Shown here one piece after another: positions 50,354-60,033 of a stretch of DNA of 64,000 bases (position 1 is its first letter; each line of letters begins with the position of its first letter). The stretch spans positions 186,001 to 250,000 of the forward strand of contig NZ_FOKW01000004.1 of assembly GCF_900112205.1 (NCBI RefSeq), written 5' to 3'. The notes beneath the pieces are model-generated. The model saw nothing but the letters and a program-made list of their open reading frames with translations. It did not search any database and was not told the origin of the DNA. Source of the stretch: Natronobacterium haloterrestre (GTDB lineage: Archaea > Halobacteriota > Halobacteria > Halobacteriales > Natrialbaceae). Position numbers and translations under genes: made by a program.

Positions 50354-52930
50354 TTACCGCTCCAGTCGCCTCGCGACCGACGCGACCCCGAGGTAGCCCG
50401 GCAGCGCGACCGCGAGGACGACGGCGAGGATTCCCCAGTCCGTCGGCTCGAGCGGTACCGTCCCGAAGTAGCGGTTCAGCGGCGTGTAAAGCACGGCGAG
50501 CTGGAGGGCGATCGAGGCCGCGACGGCCGCCCCGAGCCAGCGGTTCGACAGCGTCGGCGTCTCCCGCAGCCAGCGGATCACGTAGAGGCCGACGAACTCG
50601 AGGAAGACGAAACCCGTGAACACCATCGTCATCGCGTACGGCGTCGTTTCCGGCGCGCCCTCGAGCGTCGCGAACATGAGCACGAGCAGGACGACGGTCG
50701 TGACGGCTCCCATCCCACCGATCAGGGTGACCATCTGCCGGCCGATGATCCCGCCCTCCGGATCGCGGGGCGGCCTGTCCATCACGTCCTCTCCCTCGGG
50801 GTCGGCACCCAGTGCCAGCGCCGGCAGCCCGTCGGTCAGCAGGTTGATCCACAGCAACTGGACGGCAGGGAGGATGAGGTAGCCGTACAGCGAGGCGACG
50901 AAGACGATCGCCACCTCCGCGACGTTCGCGCTCAGGAGGTAGGCGACGAACTTCCAGACGTTGTCGAAGATCGCCCGCCCGCGTTCGATCGCCCGCTCGA
51001 TCGTCGCGTAGTTGTCGTCCAGCAGGACCACGTCCGACGCCTGCCGCGCGACGTCAGTCCCGCGGATTCCCATGGCGACGCCGACGTCGGCGTTTTTCAG
51101 CGCCGGGGCGTCGTTGACGCCGTCACCTGTCATCGCGACGTCGTGGCCACGGTCCTGCAGCGCCCGGAGGATGCGGACCTTGTGCTCCGGCGACGTTCGC
51201 GCGTAGACGTCGACCTCGGCGACCCGCTCGCGGAGCGTCTCGTCGTCCATCCCCTCGATTTCCCGCCCCTCGAGCACCTCGGTGCCGATCCCGAGCGAGT
51301 CGGCGATCGCCCGCGCGGTCCGGACGTTGTCGCCGGTCACCATGTTGACGGCGATGCCGGCCCGTTTCGTCGCCGCGATCGCGTCGGCGACCTCCGTCCG
51401 CGGCGGGTCGATCATCCCGACCAGCCCGACGAACGTGAGCCCGTCCCCGAGGTCGTCGGCCCCCTCTGGGTCCTCGCGGTAGGCCGTCGCCAGCACCCGG
51501 AGCGCGTCGTCCCCGAACCGACGGACCGCGGCCTCGATCCGGTCCCGGCGCTCGTCCGTCAACGCCGCCGGCCCGTCGTGGGTCAGGACTCGATCGCTGT
51601 GCTCGAGGACGACCTCGGGAGCGCCCTTGACGTAGCCGACGGTCCCCTCGTCCGTGCGGTGGACCGTCCCCATCCACTTGCGCTCGGAGGAGAACGGCAC
51701 CTCGTCGGTCCGCGGGTAGTCCGCCGCGAGACGATCCTGCTCGAGGTCGGCCCGATCGGCGGCCTCGAGCAGCGCCCGCTCGGTGGGGTCCCCCTCCTCG
51801 AGGGTCGCGTCGTTACAGAGCGCCCCGATCCGCAGGAGCAGTCGCTCGCGCTCCTCGAGATCGGCCGGGGCGGGCGAGTCGTCGAACTCACGAACGGCGT
51901 CGTTCACCCAGAGTCTGCTGACCGTCATCCGCCCCTCGGTGAGCGTGCCGGTCTTGTCCGTACAGACGACGTCGACGGCACCGAGCGCCTCGACGGCCGG
52001 TAGCCGTCGGACGAGCGCGTTCTCGGCCGACATCGTCCGGACACCCAGCGCGAGCGTCAGCGTGACCACCGCCGGCAACCCCTCCGGGATGGCGGCGACG
52101 GCGAGCGACACGGCTGTCAGTGCCGCCTGAACCGGTTCCGTTCCCCGCAGGATCAAAAGCGGCGCGACGAGCGCCGAGAGCACGAGGATGCCGAGTCCGA
52201 GGGTCCGCCCCAGTCGATCGAGATCCGTCTGCAACGGCGTCTGCGTCTCCTTCGTCGCAGCGAGTTCCCGGGCGATCTCTCCGACCTCGGTTTCCATCCC
52301 GGTCCCGGTGACCACTGCCTCGCCCTTGCCGCGGGTGACGTTCGTCCCCTTGTAGACCAGGTTCGTCCGATCGGCCAGCGGCGCGTCCGTCTCGACCGCT
52401 TCGGTCGACTTCCCGACGGGAACGCTCTCGCCGGTCAGAGCCGCCTCGTCGACCTCGAGTTCGGTCGCCTCGAGTAGTCGCCCGTCGGCGGGCACGACGT
52501 CACCGCCCCGGAAGACGATCACGTCCCCGGGGACGAGTTCCGTCGCCCCGATTTGGACCTCCTCGCCGTCCCGTCGAACGGTCGCCGTCGGCGCTGCCAG
52601 CTCCCGCAGCGACTCGAGGCTTCGTTCGGCCCGGTAGTCCTGGACGAAGCCGAAGATCCCGTTGGCCACGACGATGATAGTGATCAACACGGCGTCGACG
52701 GCCTGACCCGCCCAGACCGACAGGACGGCCGCAACGAGCAGGACCCAGATCAGCACGCTGTCGAACTGCGCGACGAGGATCGTCGACGGCGACCGGCCGC
52801 CGCCCCGGACGATCTCGTTCTCCCCGTACTCCTCGAGCCGTCGCCGGGCCTCGGCGTCGGAGAGACCCTCCGGACGAGAGTCGAGGGTTTCGAGCACCGC
52901 TTCCGGAGAAGCGTCGTGTGGCGACCTCAT
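50354..52930 (-). CDS. Cation-translocating P-type ATPase (P2-type)
   Basis: 858 residues from ATG 52930. The N-terminal cation-ATPase domain leads ([20 protein letters not shown]). The actuator motif is [10 protein letters not shown], the phosphorylation motif [13 protein letters not shown], and [20 protein letters not shown] the hinge. [20 protein letters not shown] is the M4 sequence of Ca/Mn-type pumps. Ten spans fit P2-type ATPases; Ca2+ or Mn2+ is plausible, not certain. It is divergent from the MFS gene, sharing a 195-base gap. Confidence 0.92.
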   Translation of the reverse strand: MRSPHDASPEAVLETLDSRPEGLSDAEARRRLEEYGENEIVRGGGRSPSTILVAQFDSVLIWVLLVAAVLSVWAGQAVDAVLITIIVVANGIFGFVQDYRAERSLESLRELAAPTATVRRDGEEVQIGATELVPGDVIVFRGGDVVPADGRLLEATELEVDEAALTGESVPVGKSTEAVETDAPLADRTNLVYKGTNVTRGKGEAVVTGTGMETEVGEIARELAATKETQTPLQTDLDRLGRTLGLGILVLSALVAPLLILRGTEPVQAALTAVSLAVAAIPEGLPAVVTLTLALGVRTMSAENALVRRLPAVEALGAVDVVCTDKTGTLTEGRMTVSRLWVNDAVREFDDSPAPADLEERERLLLRIGALCNDATLEEGDPTERALLEAADRADLEQDRLAADYPRTDEVPFSSERKWMGTVHRTDEGTVGYVKGAPEVVLEHSDRVLTHDGPAALTDERRDRIEAAVRRFGDDALRVLATAYREDPEGADDLGDGLTFVGLVGMIDPPRTEVADAIAATKRAGIAVNMVTGDNVRTARAIADSLGIGTEVLEGREIEGMDDETLRERVAEVDVYARTSPEHKVRILRALQDRGHDVAMTGDGVNDAPALKNADVGVAMGIRGTDVARQASDVVLLDDNYATIERAIERGRAIFDNVWKFVAYLLSANVAEVAIVFVASLYGYLILPAVQLLWINLLTDGLPALALGADPEGEDVMDRPPRDPEGGIIGRQMVTLIGGMGAVTTVVLLVLMFATLEGAPETTPYAMTMVFTGFVFLEFVGLYVIRWLRETPTLSNRWLGAAVAASIALQLAVLYTPLNRYFGTVPLEPTDWGILAVVLAVALPGYLGVASVARRLER

Positions 52931-53124
52931 CCAGTGGACGTTTCTCCCGGAAACCCATAGTGGTACGCCGGTCGGGCCGGTGAAGGCGAGCCACACCGTG
53001 AACACGAAGTCGTGGCGCGCAGTAGCCAACGGCAAGCGGTCGATACGGTTCCCGGTTGCGCGGCGATCCGCTGTGCAGCGATCCGTTCGACCGAACGGGC
53101 GACCCAGAGGGGACCACGATACCC

Positions 53125-54519
53125 ATGAGTCAGGAACAAGTCACGGTCGATACCGAGGAAACGGGGCCGATAGACACGTTCAGGCAGTTCTTCGCGCTCG
53201 AGCGGGACGTGCTGGTGCTCTCGTTGGCGATGTTCGCGTTCAGCCTCGGCTTCCAGATGACAAACCGGTTCATCCCGGAGTACATGGTCGCGCTCGGCGC
53301 ATCCGGCTTCGTCGTCGGGCTCTTCGGGACGTTCGGCAATATCATCTCCGCGCTGTACCCGTACCCGGGCGGCGCGATTTCGGATCGCATCGGCTCCCGG
53401 TACGCGCTGACGCTGTTCGGGCTGGTCTCGACGGTCGGGTTCGCCGTCTGGCTGTTCGCGCCGACGATCGGCGCGTTCACCGTCGCGGGCGTGACGATCG
53501 AGCCGTGGCTCTGGATCTTCGTCGGGCTGGTGCTCGCGCAAGCGTGGAAATCGTTCGGCCTCGGCGCGACCTTCGCCGTCGTCAAACAGGCGACCGATCC
53601 CTCGCGGCTGGCGGCCGGGTTCGCCAGCACCGAGACGTTCCGCAGGACCGCGTTCCTGATCGGCCCGGTGCTCGCCGCCGTCCTCATCGACCTCCACCCC
53701 GAGTTCACGGTGAGTTTTCGGTACGTGCTGGCGGTAGCGGTCGTCTTCGGGATCGTCGGGACCGTCGTCCAGCACCTCCTCTACGACGTCGACGAGTGGA
53801 ACTCGTCGGGCAATCAGAACGCGGAGAGTTCTGATGACGCCAGCGAGGATACGTTCGGCGGCGCGTTCGAGGGAATCGGCCGGATCCGCCGGGACCTCCG
53901 GGAGATGCCCGCGGAACTCCGGCCGCTCCTGGTCGGCGATACGCTCGTACGCTTCGCCAACGGGATGGTCTACGTCTTCTTCGTGCTCGTCGTCACCCAG
54001 TTCCTCGAGGTCGGCCTCGAGACGACGATCGCAGTCGGCGGGTTCTCCTATGCGGTCGACCTCTCGCCGGCGGCGTTCTTCGGCTACCTGCTGGGCGTCG
54101 AGATGTTCATCGCGCTGTTGATCATGGCACCCGCCGCGAAAGCCGCCGAGTACGTCGGGCTCAAGCCCGTCGTCGCCGTCGGGTTCGCGGTCTATGCGAT
54201 CTTCCCGGTCGTGCTCATCAACACGCCGGCAAGCGCCGCCGCGCTCGTCGCGGTGTTCGCGTTCTCCGGGCTCCGGTTCGCCGGCCTCCCCTCGCACAAG
54301 GCGCTGATCGTCGGCCCGGCCGAACGGGGGGCAGGCGGGCGCGTCACCGGGACCTACTACCTGCTGCGGAACACGATCGTCATCCCGAGCGCGGCGCTCG
54401 GCGGCTACCTCTGGGACTTCGTGAGCCCGGAGGTCGCCTTTACCATCGCCGCCGCGATCGGCGTCGTCGGCACCGCCTACTTCCTGGTCTTCGGGAAGGA
54501 GTTCGAGGCCTACGCCTGA
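53125..54519 (+). CDS. Major facilitator superfamily transporter
   Basis: 464 residues, twelve spans. The loop between spans 2 and 3 (PYPGGAISDRIGSRYALTLF) is the MFS signature with DRxGxR. A charged central loop (about 215-260, acidic, SGNQNAESSDDASEDTF) separates the halves. Substrate unknown; drug-efflux-type permeases are the commonest class. ATG 53125 is chosen because the first 23 residues of a longer open frame are non-family. Confidence 0.88.
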   Translation: MSQEQVTVDTEETGPIDTFRQFFALERDVLVLSLAMFAFSLGFQMTNRFIPEYMVALGASGFVVGLFGTFGNIISALYPYPGGAISDRIGSRYALTLFGLVSTVGFAVWLFAPTIGAFTVAGVTIEPWLWIFVGLVLAQAWKSFGLGATFAVVKQATDPSRLAAGFASTETFRRTAFLIGPVLAAVLIDLHPEFTVSFRYVLAVAVVFGIVGTVVQHLLYDVDEWNSSGNQNAESSDDASEDTFGGAFEGIGRIRRDLREMPAELRPLLVGDTLVRFANGMVYVFFVLVVTQFLEVGLETTIAVGGFSYAVDLSPAAFFGYLLGVEMFIALLIMAPAAKAAEYVGLKPVVAVGFAVYAIFPVVLINTPASAAALVAVFAFSGLRFAGLPSHKALIVGPAERGAGGRVTGTYYLLRNTIVIPSAALGGYLWDFVSPEVAFTIAAAIGVVGTAYFLVFGKEFEAYA

Positions 54520-54585
54520 TCACGGCTCCGACCTGCCCCGCTCGACGGGGATAGGCGTATACGACCGGCGGCCGAAGGATGAGGT

Positions 54586-55461
54586 ATGTACGACCTCGTT
54601 CTGGTCCCCGTCGACGGCAGCGACGCGGCGATGGCGGCGCTCGAGCACGCCCTCGAGATCGCGACCGACCACGGGGCGACGGTTCATCTCCTCTACGTCG
54701 CCGACACGAACCGACCCAGCCTCGCCCGCCAGGGACGGACGGTCGTCGACGCCCTCGAGCGGGAGGGTGCGGACGTCATCGCCGACGCCCGGGAAGTGGC
54801 CGACGGATACGACGCCGCCGTCGTCGACGACATCGTGCAGGGCGATCCGCGATCGGTCATCCTCGAGTTCGCCGACTCGGAGCCCGCCGACCTCGTCGTG
54901 ATGGGAACTCACGGGCACCGACCCGGGAAGTACGTTCTCGGCAGTGTCACGGAGGGTGTCGTCCACGAAACCGAAACGCCAGTGCTCGCGGTCCGCGCCG
55001 ACGACGAGGTCCCCGGAACGTATCCCTACGGCGGCGTATTGGTGCCCACCGACGGCAGCGACCTGGCCCTGGCGGCGGTTCGCCGCGGGGGCGAACTCGC
55101 GGCCCGACACGACGCGTCGGTCACCCTGCTCTCGGTCGTCGACGAACCCGCGCTGGGGATCGCCAGCGGCGTCGATTCGATCGCCGATCGACTGGCCGAC
55201 GACGCGCGGGATCACCTCGCGGAGGCGGCGACCGTCGCGAGCGACGCGGGGGCAGACGAGGTCGAGACCGAAGTCGAGTTCGGTTCGCCCTCGCAAGAAA
55301 TCCGCTCGCGCGCGGCCGAATCGGACGTCGATCTCGTCGTCATGGGAACCCACGGCCGGACCGGCCTCGAGCAGCGTCTGCTCGGTTCGGTCACCGAGCG
55401 AGTGCTCAGGACCGCGCCGGTCCCCGTCCTCGTGGCGAAGCCGAAGATTACCGAGGAATAA
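54586..55461 (+). CDS. Tandem universal stress protein
   Basis: 291 residues. Two Usp domains (1-143 and 146-291), each with the ATP-binding signature: VMGTHGHRPGKYVLGSVTEG and VMGTHGRTGLEQRLLGSVTE. Both have intact GxxGxxxxxxxxGS, so ATP binding is plausible for both. It lies 66 bases after the MFS gene on the same strand and 48 bases before a zinc transporter gene. Confidence 0.92.
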   Translation: MYDLVLVPVDGSDAAMAALEHALEIATDHGATVHLLYVADTNRPSLARQGRTVVDALEREGADVIADAREVADGYDAAVVDDIVQGDPRSVILEFADSEPADLVVMGTHGHRPGKYVLGSVTEGVVHETETPVLAVRADDEVPGTYPYGGVLVPTDGSDLALAAVRRGGELAARHDASVTLLSVVDEPALGIASGVDSIADRLADDARDHLAEAATVASDAGADEVETEVEFGSPSQEIRSRAAESDVDLVVMGTHGRTGLEQRLLGSVTERVLRTAPVPVLVAKPKITEE

Positions 55462-55509
55462 CCGGCTTCGCTGGTGATTTATACGTCCCGTTCGAGGGTC
55501 GAGGTACCG

Positions 55510-56307
55510 ATGGGACTACTGGAGAACCTCGGGTTCGTCTTCGTCGCCGGATTCATCACCGCCCTCGCGACCGGCGTCGGCGCGCTGCCGTTTTTCTTCT
55601 TCGACGACATCAGCGACAGGGGAAACGTCGTATTGTGGGGGCTCTCGTCGGGGATCATGGTCTCGGCGTCGGTGTTCGGCCTCATCGAGGAGGGGCTGGC
55701 CGAGGGAACGCCGCCCCAGATCCTCGCCGGAATGGCCGTCGGCGTCGTGCTGGTCGTCGTCGCCCACGACGTCCTCATGGACGCCGACATCGACCCCCGC
55801 GAGTACGAGGAGGCCGACTTCAAGAAACTCGTGCTCATCCTCGGTATCCTGACCGTCCACAGCTTTCCCGAGGGGATCGCCGTCGGGGTCTCGTTCGCCG
55901 ACCTCGGTCTCGAGGGCGGGACCCAGATCCTCGGCTTTACGGTCCCGGTGCTGGCGATCTTCATGACGATCGCGATCTCGATCCACAACGTCCCCGAGGG
56001 GACCGCCATCTCGATCCCGCTGAAGGCCATGGGGGTCTCCAAGTGGAAGATGGTCTGGTGGGCGGTCTTCTCGAGCCTCCCACAGCCGATCGGAGCGGTC
56101 ATCGCCTTCGCGTTCGTCCGCGTCGCACGGGAACTGCTCCCCTACGGCTTCGGCTTCGCGGCGGGGGCGATGATCTATCTGGTCCTTTCGGAGTTCATCC
56201 CCGAGGCGCTCGAGATCGGCGATCGGCTCCCCAACGGCGGGAAGCCGGAACTCGTCGCGGGGATCGTCCTCGGCGTGGCCGTGATGGTGCCGCTTGCGTT
56301 CGTCTGA
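55510..56307 (+). CDS. ZIP family divalent metal transporter
   Basis: 265 residues, eight spans, with the ZIP motifs HSFPEGIAVGVSFADLG and IHNVPEGTAISIPLKAMGVS (HxxPEG twice) in spans 4 and 5 that form the metal pathway. Between spans 3 and 4 is a charged loop (ADIDPREYEEADFKK). Import of zinc, iron or manganese is the family role. It starts at ATG 55510, 48 bases after the UspA gene, and is convergent with the PiT-family gene. Confidence 0.9.
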   Translation: MGLLENLGFVFVAGFITALATGVGALPFFFFDDISDRGNVVLWGLSSGIMVSASVFGLIEEGLAEGTPPQILAGMAVGVVLVVVAHDVLMDADIDPREYEEADFKKLVLILGILTVHSFPEGIAVGVSFADLGLEGGTQILGFTVPVLAIFMTIAISIHNVPEGTAISIPLKAMGVSKWKMVWWAVFSSLPQPIGAVIAFAFVRVARELLPYGFGFAAGAMIYLVLSEFIPEALEIGDRLPNGGKPELVAGIVLGVAVMVPLAFV

Positions 56308-57471
56308 TCAGCCGACGACCGCCATCGAGGCGTAGCCGAGCCCGAACGCCAGGACGAACGACGCGATCCAGGCCCCGACCGTGACCGCGAGCTTTCGCGG
56401 GCTGACGCCGGCCCCGCCGACGGCGAGCCCCGCGCCGACGATCGCGCTGACGACGATCTCGTTGAACGAGACCGGAACCCCCAGCAGGACCGCCGTCTGG
56501 GCGATGAGAAACGAGGGGGTAAGCGTCGCGATCGACCGACGCGGACCGAGCGAGGCGTACTCCTGGGAGATCGCCTTGATCATCCGTGGCGCGCCAGTCC
56601 AGGAGCCGACCAGGATGCCGACGCCGCCGCCGAACAGGATGGCAAGCGGCGACACCACGGCGGCGTCGAACAGCGGCAACAGCGGGCCGACCGCGAGGCC
56701 GACCTGGCTCGCACCCGCGGAGAAAGCCACGAGTCCGCCGAGTACGAGCAGGAACCGGCGTAACCCGCCGGCTTCGTCCCGGGAGACGTCCCAGCGGACG
56801 ATGCCCGCGGCGAGCACGCCGGCAGCTACCGTCACGACGGCTGTGCCGGTCGTCCCCTCGAGCGGCAGGACGCCGGTACCGGCGGCCGCGAGTGTCCCGC
56901 CGACGCCCGCGAAGAACGCGAACTCGAGGTTCGCGACGACGGCCCCGACCAGCCCCGCGAGGAGGGGGACGCTGACACGTTCGGGGACGTCGGGTCGCGG
57001 GAGGAGACTCGCAATGCCGTAGGCGACACCACCGCCGATAAACGGCGTCAGGAGCCACACCGCGCCGATCTCGGCGTACTTTCCCCAGGCCGGATCGCCG
57101 CCGAGAGCGAACCCGACGCCGACGACCGACCCGGTGACCGTGAACGCGGTCGCGATCGGGTAGCCGGTGACGATCCCGATCGCCATCAGGCCCGCGCCGA
57201 TCAGCAACACGACGATGACGGCGGTCGGCGGGAGCGAGACACCGGCGATCAGATCGCGGCCGACGGCCTTGGAGACGCTCGCGCCCTGCGTGACCGCGCC
57301 GGCGAATCCGAGTATGCCGACGAAAAAGGCGGCCCGCATCGTCGAGACGGCGTTCGCGCCGACCGCCGGGGCGAACGGGGTCGCGCCGCTCGAGCCAGCG
57401 CCGATGGCCCAGGCCATGAACAGACTCGAGAGCGCGGCGACGACGAACGTCAGTAGTGTTAGGGGTTCCAT
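56308..57471 (-). CDS. PiT-family (phosphate/sulfate) permease
   Basis: 387 residues, about ten spans. The inverted repeats of PiT are seen as IGAGSSGATPFAPAVGANAVST near 24-45 and a second conserved half near LFGGGVGILVGSWTGAPRMI. Substrates of the family are phosphate, and sulfate in CysP types. It follows the YeeE/YedE and persulfide dioxygenase genes on one strand, 37 bases downstream, so sulfate or another sulfur anion is the better guess. No signature I can see decides it. Confidence 0.85.
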   Translation of the reverse strand: MEPLTLLTFVVAALSSLFMAWAIGAGSSGATPFAPAVGANAVSTMRAAFFVGILGFAGAVTQGASVSKAVGRDLIAGVSLPPTAVIVVLLIGAGLMAIGIVTGYPIATAFTVTGSVVGVGFALGGDPAWGKYAEIGAVWLLTPFIGGGVAYGIASLLPRPDVPERVSVPLLAGLVGAVVANLEFAFFAGVGGTLAAAGTGVLPLEGTTGTAVVTVAAGVLAAGIVRWDVSRDEAGGLRRFLLVLGGLVAFSAGASQVGLAVGPLLPLFDAAVVSPLAILFGGGVGILVGSWTGAPRMIKAISQEYASLGPRRSIATLTPSFLIAQTAVLLGVPVSFNEIVVSAIVGAGLAVGGAGVSPRKLAVTVGAWIASFVLAFGLGYASMAVVG

Positions 57472-57508
57472 TGGAGGGGCGAAAATACGGTTGTCGGTTC
57501 GGGGGGAA

Positions 57509-57970
57509 TCAGTCGGCGCCCGCGGGAGCGGTCTCGCTCCCGGTCCGGTGACTGCGCCAGTACCCCTGGAGGTACGCGCCGACGAACATGCCGGCGAGCG
57601 CCCAGAGGATGGTGACGTTGCCGATGCCGAGGCTGGCGTAGGCTGCGCCGGGGCAGATCCCCGACAGCCCCCAGCCGACGCCGAAGATCGCGCCGCCGAT
57701 CAGGACGTTGCGATCGAACGGCTTCAGCCGGCGGCCGTAGGTGTTGCCGGTCAGGGGTGCGCGGTCGAACAGCCGCGGCATCACCGCGAAGGCGATGCCG
57801 GAGACGATCGCTGCACCGAACATGACGAACACCAGCCCGAAGTCCTGGAACTGCAGGAAGTTCAGGACCACTTCCGGCTGGGCCATGTGGCTGAACCCGA
57901 GGCCGAACCCGAAGATCAGGCCGCCGACGAAGATCAGCGGCATGAACAGGGGATGTCGGTCCTCGCTCAT
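57509..57970 (-). CDS. YeeE/YedE family protein, second half (DUF6691-like)
   Basis: 153 residues, four spans. The motif GWGLSGICPGAAYASLGIGN carries the conserved cysteine of thiosulfate/sulfur transporters of the YeeE type. Together with the gene at 58023 it makes a split transporter. Its ATG overlaps the stop of a 19-codon ORF by four bases. It is part of the persulfide dioxygenase-YeeE-YeeE-PiT gene string. Confidence 0.88.
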   Translation of the reverse strand: MSEDRHPLFMPLIFVGGLIFGFGLGFSHMAQPEVVLNFLQFQDFGLVFVMFGAAIVSGIAFAVMPRLFDRAPLTGNTYGRRLKPFDRNVLIGGAIFGVGWGLSGICPGAAYASLGIGNVTILWALAGMFVGAYLQGYWRSHRTGSETAPAGAD

Positions 57971-58026
57971 GGTTCGTCACCCCAGTGATCATCTCGATCG
58001 GTTCGTCCGGGAATTACGTCCGTCAT
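57967..58026 (-). CDS. 19-codon ORF joining the two YeeE/YedE genes
   Basis: The ORF ATG (58026) overlaps the stop of the YeeE gene at 58023 by four bases, and its own TGA (57969-57967) overlaps the ATG of the second YeeE gene in the same way. The peptide MTDVIPGRTDRDDHWGDEP is acidic and soluble. It could be a coupling leader that passes ribosomes from one gene to the next, or simply chance. It is an unusual double ATGA overlap and no homologue is known to me. Confidence 0.4.
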   Translation of the reverse strand: MTDVIPGRTDRDDHWGDEP

Positions 58027-58580
58027 GGACTCACCCCCAGTGCCATCACCGTCTGGGCCGTCAGGATCGCCACGAGCATGAACGTCACCACGCCGACGAT
58101 CGACGTCTTCGAGGCAGAGCCGACGCCACAGACGCCGTGGCCCGACGTACAGCCCTTGCCGATCCGGGTGCCGATGCCGACCAGCACCCCCCCGAGGAAC
58201 AGCCGCCAGGGCTGGACCTCGGTCAGCCAGATCGTGAAGCCGCCGATCTCGCGCAACTGGCCGGTCGTCCCGGGCTCGTAGAGGCCGCTCGAGACCAGCC
58301 CCGACTGGAACGACATCGCGTACGCCGCCGCGCCCGCGATGATCCCGAGCGTGAAGACGACGCGCCAGTCCCGGGAGCCGCGGTACCGCTGGAACCGCGG
58401 CTGGTCCGAGACGTACGACAGCGTCGACTCGAGGAACGTACTCGCCCCCGCCGGGATGCCGGTGCCGAGGTAGATGACGACGGCTCCGAGGCCGACGAGC
58501 AGCCCCCCGACGGCGTAGCGGCTGATCCCTTCGGGGAAGAGGGTCTCGAACAGCGCCGGGTCGATGAGTTCGGTTACCAT
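58023..58580 (-). CDS. YeeE/YedE family protein, first half
   Basis: 185 residues, about five spans. GIGTRIGKGCTSGHGVCGVGS has the family cysteines and glycines of the sulfur-transport motif. The N-terminal 30 residues are amphipathic (MVTELIDPALFETLF). Together with the second-half protein it probably moves thiosulfate or a related sulfur compound. It begins 15 bases after the persulfide dioxygenase stop. Confidence 0.88.
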   Translation of the reverse strand: MVTELIDPALFETLFPEGISRYAVGGLLVGLGAVVIYLGTGIPAGASTFLESTLSYVSDQPRFQRYRGSRDWRVVFTLGIIAGAAAYAMSFQSGLVSSGLYEPGTTGQLREIGGFTIWLTEVQPWRLFLGGVLVGIGTRIGKGCTSGHGVCGVGSASKTSIVGVVTFMLVAILTAQTVMALGVSP

Positions 58581-58595
58581 TCGGGTAGGGCGGCG

Positions 58596-59789
58596 TTAGT
58601 CACCGGCCAGCGACTCCTGGCTGGCGGCACAGTTGTTCGGGCCGAGCTCGAGTTCGAACGCCTCCTCGTCGTCGGCCTCCTGCTGGCCGAGGTTCGTCGG
58701 GATGATGTCCTCGTAGTTGGCCGGACGGGGCGGCATGTCCGAGAGGATCAGCTCGACGAAGTCGTCTTCGTCCATCGTCAGCGCGTCCATCTCTTCCTCG
58801 AGCTGGCCGATCGGTGCGGTGTAGGTGCCGTCCTCGGCTGGCTCTGCGGCGTCGCTGAAGTGTGCGCCGCCGATCAACGTGTCGTCGGGCAGCGTGAGCA
58901 CGCGTTCCTGCAGCGACTCGTAGAGCTGTGCAGCGGCCTCGGGCGCGCCGTCGTCGCCTTCCTCTAGGTCGGGGCGAGCGACGCTCTCGACGAACAGGCC
59001 GTCGCCCGTCGCGAGCAGCGAGCCGTCGATCAGGTACGAGGTCATCCCGGAGGTGTGTCCGGGCGTGTAGACGGTCTCGATGGTGGCGTCGCCGACTTCG
59101 AACTCGTCGCCGTCCGCCGCAAGGGTCATCTCGTCGGCGTAGGTCACGCCGCGGTCGACCGACGCCTCGGGAATGACGCCCTCGACGCCGACCGCATCAA
59201 GCGCGCGGACGCCCGAGATGTGGTCCGCGTGAATGTGCGTGTCGATCGCGTAGGTCAGGTCGACGTCGAGGTCGTCCACGTCGTCGAGGTATCGATCCGT
59301 GAACGCACGCAGCGGGTCGATCACGGCTGCCTCGTCGCCGTCGACGACGAGGTAGCCGAGACAGCCGCTCGAGGGGCGCTGGTACTGGTACAGCGTCCCC
59401 GAGCCGTCGTAGCGGTCGACCTCGACGCGCTCGTAGATGCGCGCCCAGCCGTTCATCCCGTCCTCGAGGTGTTCGACCTCGTAACCGCGCTCTTTCAGCG
59501 TGCCCGCGACGTACTCGCTGGCGCCGCCTTTCGCACAGAGGACTGTGATTTCGCGGTCGTCCGGAATCCGTCCAAGAACGTCGTCGTCGATCTCGTCCTC
59601 GAGGAATTCGAAGTACGGGACGTTGATCGACTCGACGTTCTCGCCGTCGATCCGCCACTCCTCGTAGTCGCTTTGCATCCGCGCGTCGAGGATCGTCAGT
59701 TCCTCGCCGGCGTCGATTCGGGCCTTCAACTCTTCCGGCGTCACGGAGTCGACCGTCACGTCCGGAGTCGGGAAGTCCATTTCGTCCAT
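58596..59789 (-). CDS. Rhodanese-persulfide dioxygenase (MBL) fusion
   Basis: 397 residues from ATG 59789 (a second ATG at 59780). N-terminal rhodanese domain (about 12-125) with catalytic Cys85 in VLCAKGGASEYV. The C-terminal metallo-beta-lactamase domain of the ETHE1/persulfide dioxygenase type has THIHADHISG (His185, His187, Asp189, His190) and a later GHTSGMTSY and ATGDGLFVESV. It would oxidise protein or low-molecular-weight persulfide to sulfite, with rhodanese transferring sulfur. A family end region PNNCAASQ is at the C-terminus. First gene of the operon toward YeeE and the PiT permease; TGTATTGTGCAGTA stands upstream. Confidence 0.9.
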   Translation of the reverse strand: MDEMDFPTPDVTVDSVTPEELKARIDAGEELTILDARMQSDYEEWRIDGENVESINVPYFEFLEDEIDDDVLGRIPDDREITVLCAKGGASEYVAGTLKERGYEVEHLEDGMNGWARIYERVEVDRYDGSGTLYQYQRPSSGCLGYLVVDGDEAAVIDPLRAFTDRYLDDVDDLDVDLTYAIDTHIHADHISGVRALDAVGVEGVIPEASVDRGVTYADEMTLAADGDEFEVGDATIETVYTPGHTSGMTSYLIDGSLLATGDGLFVESVARPDLEEGDDGAPEAAAQLYESLQERVLTLPDDTLIGGAHFSDAAEPAEDGTYTAPIGQLEEEMDALTMDEDDFVELILSDMPPRPANYEDIIPTNLGQQEADDEEAFELELGPNNCAASQESLAGD

Positions 59790-59846
59790 GTTGTACAGTT
59801 CCCCGTATCGGCCGCTTCCACTTAAGAGTTTGTATAGTATTTCGTT

Positions 59847-59860
59847 TACTGCACAATACA
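59847..59860. promoter_or_regulatory. Element TGTATTGTGCAGTA upstream of the persulfide dioxygenase gene
   Basis: Reads TGTATTGTGCAGTA toward the gene, a close variant of the trxA palindrome (GTATTGTGCAATAC). A probable TATA, tactatac, lies downstream of it (59831-59838) and about 45 bases before ATG 59789, making an operator or activator site next to the promoter plausible. Confidence 0.6.
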
Positions 59861-59983
59861 AGCAACGGGCGTGCATGCATAAACAGCCCTCAAACGACCC
59901 TCATGTGCCGATGTTCCTTCAAAATAGTTTTCCGTCGAATAGCGGCTATTCACATACTAAACAATAACCGATACGCTTTTATG

Positions 59984-60009
59984 GGCACAGTCAATATTGT
60001 GTGATAGCT
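59984..60009. promoter_or_regulatory. Element ATTGTGTGATA upstream of tusA-dsrE
   Basis: ATTGTGTGATA at 59996-60006, with cacag...attgtg forming an imperfect inverted repeat from 59986. Resembles the TTGTGCAATA core. It stands about 28 bases before the tusA ATG at 60034, close to a TATA-like ctttta (59975-59980). Confidence 0.5.
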
Positions 60010-60033
60010 CCAATACAGAGCAACAGATCACAC

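Noticed and set aside
59867-59890. Palindrome-like tgcatgcat near 59871
   Set aside because: A common short palindrome, not shared with other promoters in the window.
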